NCBI GenBank assembly: GCA_050084515.1
Contig: CM114274.1
Location: 12,524,001 to 12,588,000, forward strand
Origin: Blasia pusilla
Lineage: Eukaryota; Marchantiophyta; Marchantiopsida; Blasiales
Direction: 5' to 3'
DNA: 64,000 bases
This document shows, one piece after another, positions 38,318 through 48,700 of the stretch. The notes under the pieces are model-generated. The model worked only from the letters and a program-made list of their open reading frames with translations, ran no database searches and was not told the origin of the DNA. Numbering within the stretch: position 1 is the stretch's first letter; each line of letters starts with the position of its first letter. The position numbers were made by a program, and so were the translations under genes.

Positions 38318-38530
38318 GAGTTGGAGTCGAGGCTGCTTACGCGAGGGCCAAAAGGCATCCTGTGCGTCCCCTCTACGTAATCGCCCCGGCTTAGCGGGGA
38401 GTTGGTTACTCCTCCAGAGCTCCCCAGATTGGGGAGTCGAAGCCACTTACGCGAGGATGCCACAAGGCACTCTGCGCGTTCTTTGTTCCTAATCGGCTCG
38501 GGTTTAGTGGGGAGATGACTACTCGGAGGT
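38318..38530. repeat. Tandem dimer, 110-bp unit
   Basis: GGAGTCGAGGCTGCTTACGC near 38323 returns as GGAGTCGAAGCCACTTACGC near 38433. AAAGGCATCCTGTGCGT, AATCGCCCCGGCTTAG and GGGGAGTTGGTTACTC each have a counterpart 105-110 bp on. Two copies only. It is GC-rich and lies at the left edge of the AUG3 island. Confidence 0.75.
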
Positions 38531-39702
38531 TTTCGATCTTTCTTCGTTGATTTCAAGGCCTTGCTTTTTATGGTATGGACTGTCGACAATAGAAGGGCGG
38601 AAGGTCAGCGCTCACTGATGGCACCCACAAACAGAGTGCACAACTTTGCAACTACCACCGTACAGGTATCGCCGTCTTGGGTCAGAGGAGAAGAGGGCCT
38701 ACCACATCCAGAGCTGGACAGATAGTGTCCACGCTGTGAGTATTTCCGCCTTGGTGTTTTGACCGTGGCCAAGTGCAGACAATGGGATGGATCGGGAAGA
38801 TAAGAAGCATCTCAGGTGCGGTGACATGCTGTGGCTGTCGCGAGTGCGTGGCAATTGGAATTCACGAGTGAGCAGCCGAGTCAGGGCCGCTTATCTGTGT
38901 GTTCATCTAGAAATATAGCCTCACTGGCACGAAGCTTCCGATGTCATGATGGACTGGAGCAGTGGAGTCGCTGTAAGTCCACAGAAACAGTAATGAGGAT
39001 AAGTGAGCTGCAAACCTGACTGGGTCGTGGTCTTCCTTGAGGGAGTGTGGTACTGCACCTGGAATGGCAAGCCGGTGAGACTCGGAGCTCTTCGAAGCAC
39101 ATTCTCAGCGATCTCCACACTTCGACGTCGAGGTATTTTCTGCTTTGGAACTCCTCGTTTGAAACCTCCATGGCAACCTCTTTTCCCCATGAAGGCTGTG
39201 GACTGTGCTCCAAGACAGGACGCTGTTTCGCGTAGCTGACTGAGGTATGGTTATATTGGGTGGTGAAGCCTTTCCAAGAGTTTCACCCTTGTGTAATAAT
39301 TTTATCTTTCATGATGACATTCAAGAACTAGCTCACCGACAGTATCCGAGTCCGCATCCCTGTTCCGTGTTGTGGGGAGCACCAAACCGTTCCCACCAAT
39401 TGCATTCTCCTGGAATGTACTGCTTGCAAGACAATCGTAACGTTGACTTCTCAAGACGAAGTAAAGTGAATAAACCTTTGAATTTTCGACCATGACTCGC
39501 TTTTTTCCATCAATATACAGAACCAGGTCAGTCTCCACTAAATGTCAGAGGGCACTTAAAGCTATGATACAACCGACGGCCAGTTAATCTTGCTATATTG
39601 GCGTTAAAAGTACACTATCTTAAAAATGTAGGCCACGGCCCTTCCAAGGCTGCGCTCAAGTCAAGATTTAAAGAATGAAGAGTATTAGCAGTCACAGTAA
39701 AT
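38531..39702. other. 3' flank of AUG3
   Basis: GC-moderate DNA just downstream of the AUG3 stop codon (minus strand), so part is likely 3' UTR. ORFs at 38921-39213 (minus) and 39003-39235 (plus) overlap each other in several frames and have no recognisable domain. Confidence 0.35.
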
Positions 39703-42700
39703 CTATGACTGTAGCTGCTTCACCCGCACAGAAAGTTCCCGTACCAGGTTTCTTAGGCGCTCTGGGTTTGTGAAAAAATCCACAAAGACCTGCCTCTCAC
39801 GGCCTACTTCATGAGGATGATGCTTCACAATCTGCACAAAACCAAGTCATAAGGAAACTCCATGAAAGTCAGTTCGCCTTCATATTACGTTACGACATAA
39901 GTGTCCCGAAATTAACCATCCCGAAATTAACCAAGAACTTGAAGCTCGCTCTCCTAGTGTACGTAGAAGAACAGTATATCCAAAGAAATCTCCAAAGCAC
40001 AGTTCGACAAGGTAAAAGACGGTGGAGAAGCCCTTCTTATCTTACCTCAGCTTTTTCACGATGCTCTCTCGTAACTTCTTCAATGGCTGCTGACAGCTGT
40101 GAATTCACTTTCTCCATCTCTGCTAATTCCTTCATTAAAGGCTGCAATTTCAAAGCAGCACACGGTTCATGGAATATAACTACTGGCACCAGCATGTTGA
40201 TCTTCAATTGACAACTTTGACACACAGCGTAAAAAGTGAGCTCATTAACTATCAGGTTGGTCCAAAAGTGTAACATACCCAAGGGCTCAGAACAGGTTGT
40301 GCTGTTGTGGATGAGGCAAATAAAAGCTGCTGCATTTGTCGAATAATATCACATCTGTTGTTCCAAAGTCAAGTTGTCAATGCTTCTAACCAGTGAACAA
40401 ATTTTCCCTCAGATCCTATGTAGGCTCAACTGAGAAAACGAGATTTTGCTTCACAAGAAATCTTCAGAAGTTTTCAACCATTACAAATATATCTTCACTG
40501 ATGGTTTCCTGACTGAGATTCTAAAGATCATCGACATAGACCCATCGAGTTACTTACAGGTCATTAAGACATTTATTCTTGTCCTCTGGCAAAGAATGAT
40601 CCATCTCTGCCTGAAGAGCCTGTTTTTCTGCCTGCAGCTGTGTTATTTGCTGGACAAGCCCAAGAGCAGAAACATACATACGAGAACCTCCATGGTCATC
40701 TGCAGTCCCACCATTAGCATGTCAGGTGCAATCAGAGGATTACTATCATTCAAAATCTGAAAGGAGGCGATCTCTTCAGCATATGTCAATTGGCATGTGA
40801 AACAAAACTACGCAAGCTAGGTATCACTGTGAAATATGCTTTTGCACATGCTTCCAGTGTCCACCAAAACAAGTAGTTCAGAGAGGACAAAAAAGAGATG
40901 CAAAGAATGTCAATGAAAAATATATTTTCAAAGTGGTTTCCAGACCAACAACAGAAGATAAAGATTCCTGATCAAGAATATCTTCATTGGAGTAAGTTGT
41001 GCATGAAGAAATCCATGAAAATATCTTACATGCGTGAATATTCAGTATGTCCCGCACACGATGAAGGAAAGTGTCCTGATCATCGACAGCACCCTGTTCC
41101 TGTGTCTCTGCTGCAGCATTTGCTAGAGCTGAATAGCGCTCCTGTTATAATCAATATCACAGTTTACATAAATGTTAGGGGAGGTTTATCTCAACTTTTA
41201 TGCATAATTTGTGAGAAATGCGGAATGACTTGAAATTGCGTTTGTACTCTCTGTGTTCTCTGTATTGATAGATTGAAAACCGATACATAAGTAGTAAAGT
41301 CTGCTCTAAACTAAGAGCCGTAATCAAAAGACGTGACGGTAACTGTGTCACTTCAGAAATGTCTCATAGCTATGTATCATTTCGCAAGATGAAACGTTAC
41401 TAGAAGTAATCAATGGTCATAAACAGAACATTGATTCTAATCTAATCTAGATCATTCGTATGGATTGATCCGTGTCATCAATTCTTGGATCAGTACTCTG
41501 ATGATTTGTTTCGCTGGACTAATTGATTTCCTACATAATTTGTACTCAGGGCTCACATCTTACAATCTCATTTCAATGGGTCCCACTTTAGAAAACTCTT
41601 AAGACCACTTACGATGCGTCCCAAAATTGCATGGCTAAAGCCTTGCAAGTCTGTATCAATCAATCGTAATAGCTCATATGCTCCATTCATCTGCTTTCTC
41701 TCCAACTGACAGGAGAATTGAAGAAAGCGATGTCTAGCTAGTTGATCTACCAGGAGACCAATAAACTGCACAAAGCAACCACAATATACATTTTTCTGTA
41801 GTTAGTCCACAGACACTACCTCAAACCTTAACCCTTCATCAGAGTATCACTCCTGTGAATACTTCAATGGAGTACTTGAATACGAATACATACTTCTGAG
41901 CGAGCACCAATCTTGTCAAGTAAGATTGGTGCTCACTCAGAAATACAAACAGGCAAAACAAAGACGAGCTGCAAACCGACTCATAATCAGACACATCACT
42001 CAGACAATAGATCTTAACAGACTTGGGTACGTGGGATAGAGAATAACAGACCTTCTTTTGTTGTGAGATGTAGTATTCCTGACGCATGACCTTCAGATCA
42101 TAATCTCCTGCATTGCAGTAAACTACGTCACTACCCAGCTGTAGCTAACTTAAATGATAGAGGGAATCAAGAAAATTAACTCTTAAAACCCCTTCAAACT
42201 TGCCTCATGTACTAACATCACCACCAATGACCCTGACGTAATGTACTTCTCCTAAAACCAAAGAACCACGTAATTTGATCTTTGCATCAACCGAGTAGAG
42301 GCCCTATGTAATTTCTCAAAAGACTTCCAGCAAATGATTAACATTCCACAGATCTCTAATTGCCATTGCAGCAGTGGGCCATCTTAGGTTGGTAAGAATC
42401 CAAGAGTGATCAACACTACATTTCAGGACAAAGTAGGAAGCACTATTTCAGATTTTAGACCCCTCTTGTGAGCACCTTGAAGAATATAGGTGTCCTGTAA
42501 TTGAGCAAGCTCCCAGCAAAGACCTGGAATAACCTGTAGCCGACAAAGCGTAACTATTGTAAGTAACTTTATGATAGAAAGAACCGAATGCAGAAGAGAT
42601 ATGGAAGCTAAAATTCAATGCTAACCTCCTTTAGAAGCTTTTCCTCTGACTTGGCCAGGGTGTAGATTTCGTTCGTAACTTCAGTCAGCCTCCGCCTGCA

Positions 42701-45700
42701 AGAATCTTTCAAACAAATATCTTCATTTGGAATGCTAACCCAAGAAAAAGACAAATCACATTATCCTCCTTTAAAAGACAAGTGCCCCTGAAGACCTTTC
42801 AGAAGCTTCCTGGCTTTAGTGAAAATTATTATGAACTCAGTGTGTCTGTAGTCCTGCATCTAATCTGAATTTTGAAACAAAGTCTGATTTAGAAACCACT
42901 CAATTATCATGCATACAAGGGGATAGCTACATCACCTGCATGGCTACATCAGGTGCAAACGAACCCAGTAGATCACATTGTATTTTTTTCTCTATTTGAA
43001 ATCATCCGAGTGAATCATGACAGAAGAACGGTGCAGAAAAGTGGGTACCTGAGAGAACTTATATCCGAATGGATATGATGTTGACCTGCAGAGGCTTGGC
43101 TCCTAGCAGTTTGAAGAACAGCTTGTTGCTTAGCATTCTCCACTTGAGCTTCTACCCATTGTCTCTCACTAACCCCAAAACTGGAGAACAAACACACCAT
43201 AAGAACATCAACTGCCAAGAGCAATGTTTTGGAGGCGTACACGATCATTGACGACAGACCATTTTGAGATATTTGTTGGATCATGGAAAAAGAAAAAAGG
43301 GATCATCGAGTTACATTGAACGAAGTCGTTGCAGCTCAGAAACTCTACTAAAATAGACTTTCTCTGAATCTCCTGATGGCACCAACACACAATAATTAGG
43401 GCTGGCACAGACAAGACGACACATATTACCATATGCATGTCTATTTTCTTTGCACAAAATTGGGAATAATCCCATATGATGAATTTGCTGCTCACCCAGC
43501 AAAATCATGTTCTAGAAACTACAGTGGCATAGGTTCCTTCAGAAATAGTGGCTTTGATGCCAACTTAGATGAGATGAACCCAGACACAGTGAGAAGTCCA
43601 CAAAGAAGCCCTCCAAAGGCAGAGTGAAGTCTCAAAGTACCTTTTGTGGAGTCAGCACAATCATCCTCAAGATTACCCCAGGAGCACTTTGATTGTCCTT
43701 CCTCCACAACAAGTCGAGAGGGACCCTACTCTTCCAAGCATCTTGTCAGCACTGTGATAACTTTTGACAAAAGTGTGTGCTACTCCTAGGAGTCCCTGAT
43801 TGCTACTTCCAATCTTTTCCGATGCAACATAACATATTGTGGAAAATTGGAAAAACATTCTCTATGACTGCCTCTTACATTTTTTACTCATGCCTCTGAT
43901 GAGAACATTTGGGTGAATGCTGCTTCTTCCCCTGTTTTTAATACTCAGACAAATTCAGACATGAAGATGAGCATGAGATGGCCACCCACCACATCGAACT
44001 GCTTGACAAACCACTCATTCAGTGATTTCGTGCATGCCTGGTCTTGGACTGTGAAAGCACGGAAGTCTGCAAATGATAGATATATGCCCTCCTCTGTAGA
44101 AAAACCCAAAAAAAATTTTAAAAAATAGAAGGTGCAGAAGTTAGTCATCTTTGTTGGAAACATCTAGCTTGGTCCAGACTTTAAAAAATATGTAGAAAAC
44201 TTGTTTGTAACTTTCAGTAAAGTCCTTTAATTTGGAAGCTTTTGTTTAGGGCCCTGGATATTAGAACTCGATAATTAAGGTTAAGGAGAGAAGGAGAGCT
44301 GAGAATTAAGATGCACTGCATTGAGTTTGTTTTTACAAGCTTACAAGCCTCTGGGACCCCATCCACATGTGTATTAGTTACATCCGACCAAACTAGAACT
44401 GTCACATTCAGATTTATTTTGTATCTTTCCTCGGGGTTCCCGACGAAGGAGTTTGTTTTTTCCGCAAGGTATTGGAAAAAATCCAATCCTTAACCCGGGA
44501 ACATAGTCAAGTCACACACGAAAGACACATGGGCATCCTCTCTTGAGCATGGATCATCCATGCACTAGACAGGGGACGCTACCTCCCTGGACTTGAGACG
44601 ACTCCCCATTGTCCACACTGGGCATTGAACCTGCACCCTCTTGCATGAGAGGATCATGGACAAGCTAAACTACAGCAGTTTGTCACCTACCACCTGCTCT
44701 TGGAGAATATGTGCTAATTAAGGAGTGCCATAGCCATGCGACCACCTACCCTGCGCACTAGTTGAACGGTCCTCGAGACTGGGATTGGTGCAGAGAAGAA
44801 GTGAAGAGGGGGTACCATATGAGAGGAGAGACTGTACTAATTTAGTGTCTGTCATAGCCTAGCAACATATGACACGAGAGAGACTCATAGAATATGAGTG
44901 CTGGGAATTACCATGGTAAAGAATTAGGTTTGTAAAGAGCTTCTTAGTTGGCACCTGGAAGTTCTCATGGTCGGCACTCATATTCTATGGGAGTCTCTCT
45001 CATTCTTACCACTGGTAATTCTCAATGCTGTTTTGTTGTGAGCATTCTCCCACTCGGGGTTACCTTGGTTATGGTATCCACGAATAGCTTCTCCTCTTGC
45101 TCCCACAGTTCAGGCCCCGTAGGGACTTTCATTGCTTGCACAATCTCTTTAAGCTTTTTCATCCAAGACTTGGCCTGCTTCACTGGCCTCCATTAAACTA
45201 AAGTGGTCCACATGAACACTTTGGGATAGCAATGGGTATTCATTGCTTCCCACTACCTTCACCACTTCAACTCCACGACATCACCATCTATCCTCCAGAG
45301 GTTCCACTCCAAATTCAGATCCCACACCAACCTTAGCAGTTGGTTAGGAAGCCCACATCATACCCTTATATGCTCTCAGCTGCACAGCTTCAAGCCTGTC
45401 ACTTTGTTTGGTGTTGGCATCCAACACAAGAGAGCCATATCCAGAGAGGGTTGAATTGTATGCATAATCTTTGTATCCTGGTATGCATTGTCATGATGTG
45501 GCTTCACCGCAATGTAGGCACCTTGTCAAACCGTTCACCTTCATGTCACCTTTCTCAGTAGTCTTCTTAATGTGGGCATCCCACATGCAATCTTCTAAGA
45601 ATTCAATGCACAGGTATGTGGGCACCTGGGGGATCTTGTGTTCTTCCCAGTTCCAGTGCTGGTCGTGGGTCTCATCCTTGCCATCAAATATCCTCACGCC

Positions 45701-48700
45701 AAACTTTGACACATTCATATGTAGGAAAAAAAGAGGGAAACTCTACCTACTGCTATATCTTCACACAAGAGTTTCATCAGGGCTATCATATCCTGGAGCT
45801 TCTCTCCTATTTTCTCTAAGCTACCACAGTCATCAACAAACTTCAGGATAACGACAGAGCTGCTACCAACCCAAATGGCACTATCCTACATTTCCTCTAC
45901 TGTGGAGTTGACACAAACATTAAAAAGGGTGGGAGAGAACAGGTATCCTCAGAAAACTCCCTGCTTGATGTCAAATACTCCACTCTGCTGACCATTCCAC
46001 AGAACTGCACTCACCAAGTTTTGATACAGTTTCTCCACCACCCTCCACATTTTTCCCCAGAGCCCCATCTTCCACAAGCTGTACGTCACACGGTCATGCC
46101 ATCGATTGTCATATTCCTTCTTGAGGTCCAAGAGGAAGCAGTACGTGGGTTTCCACTCATTTTTCCTACCTTGGTCAATCTGACTTTAGGTGAAGATGTG
46201 ATCCACAAATCTTCTGGATTGGTAGAAGCCTGTCTGGTCTTCATTAATGACAGTATTCTCCACAAGGAGAACCTCGTGTTACATATTCAGCACAGGAGCT
46301 TCCCAACCAAAAAATGTGACCCCCTGTAATTACCAGAGGATTTACACACCCTCCTTGAAGAGGTTCACAATCATTCCCACCCACCTTCATGAAATGACTT
46401 TTGCTCCCCGAACCAGGTTGAAGAAACTCACTAGAGAATGAACTATAACAGCATCTCCATACTTCAATAACTCACTCACCAACTCATCACATGCACCTGC
46501 TTTGTGGTTCACTGGCTCTATGATCACCACTCCCACCTCAGCTTGGGAGAACCAATACTTGTGTAGGTCGCCAAGCTCAACCTCATTGTCCACGTTATCC
46601 TTGGATCTTAGCAAAATCCTCCACCACTTTCTCAAAGTTCTACTCTTCAGGAACCTCTGATGTGGCTTCCTGCCCAACTCCTTATTACAATCTTCAAAGA
46701 CATATCAAATCATTTTACAGTGGTAAACATCTCACCAACCTTTCCCTTGAGGGCTTTTACTTCATTTTCATCCCTGGCATTGATCAACTGCCGCACTTCC
46801 ATCCAGAATTCCTTCTGATTGTCAGCAAAGCTGTCATTGATAGATGTGTAGGTTGCTTGGTTCATTTTGCACTTGTGCATCCATACCATTATCATCAGTG
46901 CACTGGCAACTGAAAGGAGATTTTCCATACGACACTGTGTATTTGGAAATCAATCACACAAGGGCAAAGGGGCAGTAGAGAGACAAACTGTCCTATTGTT
47001 TATGTATCCCTACCCAGGCACTCAGACTTGGACCTTAAACTTCCTCCCTAGTTCCTAAATCAGTCGTTTGTCAAATCTGTACCAGCAACCCAGAACCCAA
47101 CATTTCTCCCTCCTCCCAAGATAGTGATGAGTACCAGTTCACCTCTCAAAGGCTTTTGCCAAAGATAGCACTCCTAAGCTGGGTTGGATGTACCAAAGTG
47201 ATTATTTGAGAACTTCCAAAAGCGCCTGTATCTCCAGTCTGGACACAAAATTTCAGTTGGTATATAGGTGGAGGCCACAGTTTCACCCCACCCCACCTCA
47301 TAATACAGTTTCACGCCACCCCACCTCATAATAGAACTCTGCTTGGGTACCTGGAATAACTGTGGACTGACCCATCCGATGAAGCAGCAGGAGGTTGCTG
47401 GTGATTTGCTTCAAAAATAAATTCACGTATGTGGTGGTCGGAAAGTTGGGAACCAAGAAAACAGAGATACCCCCAGTGCGACACTACGTACGGTTTGGAA
47501 AGGGTGTAATACACAGGCCGACAACAACAGAGGCATGAGAGGTGTTAGCTTCTTCATTCGAGACTTCGTGGTGGAAAGATGTGAGATCAACAGCACAGTG
47601 CTAGAGTCGATATCTGAGCAAAGTGCAACTCAAAAGATGTATAAACTTGATAAATTTACATACCCAAGTGAAGCTACTACTGTAGCAGAGGAAGCCTTTG
47701 ATGGTGTGAAAACTGATTGCCTTCAGGACGAAGGGGAAAGTAGTGCTGCTGAGAGACTGCAAAAATTGGGTGGTCCAAGGCACAGACCTCCAGGCAGAGA
47801 TTGGGATGTTTGGTGATTTAACAGTCAACCGTAATGGCAAACCGCTGATCAGGATGTTCAGGGAAATTCAAGGGATGGCATTGAATGATAGGCATGGGGT
47901 GCACTCTCCAGCCTGGACAAGGGTCAATTTCAAGTATAATGAAAGCTCGATTGTGGATTACACAGTGGTGGATGATGGATCTACACACGCCGGGGACCAG
48001 CCATGGCTGACACCACTGATATTAGAAGATCTCATCATGCACCAGTCTGGACAGAGTTACAGCAGATACTCAAGTGCCCTTCCCAACCAGCGAAGAGAGA
48101 CCTCAAGTAACGGCAAGTTGCGGTCTTCCAAGATGAGGGAACAAGGTGTACACTGGTAAGCCAGAAGAAAATCTCATGGCATTTGACACTTTCATTGAAT
48201 CGACCATCAAGACCTTTGGGTGCATGAGAACTACAGTGGACATGGCCCTAGCGTGGTGGGAGCATGAAGTGAAAGATGCTGCTGAGAGTCCTCTTGGAAG
48301 GAAGTTGAGCATCTGTGACAGAACTGTCAAATGGTAATCCTGGAACTCAAGGCAGCCAAGTGAATGTTGCATGTGTAAAGGCCAAGAATGATGCGACCTT
48401 CTAGGCAAATTATGTGGCGCTGCCCAAGGAAACTCAACCTGGAGGTGCTGTGGAGGGACCGCCTCCAAGCGGTAGATTGTCCGAGGAGAGCCCACTCGTT
48501 ACCACCAAAGACCATCACTATCTGCCCAATTCAACAGCACTGCAGGGGAGGGCCCATGAGTCCGGCTTGAAATAAGGAAAGGTCTCCACTCCCAAACTAA
48601 CTTCCCTGGAAACCTTACTTTGGGCGCTGCCGCCACAGGTCACATAGACTACAGGACACAACAATCTGCACTAGGAATCTTTCTATGTCGCGCACTCAAG

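Noticed and set aside
41894-41942. Calling the intron 12 hairpin a miRNA gene
   Set aside because: The total length is only 49 nt and the pairing is nearly perfect, unlike typical plant precursors. It is kept as an observation only.
44600-44680. Functional tRNA gene
   Set aside because: The B box and an anticodon-like arm are present, but acceptor and D-arm pairing is missing, so a SINE head is the better reading.
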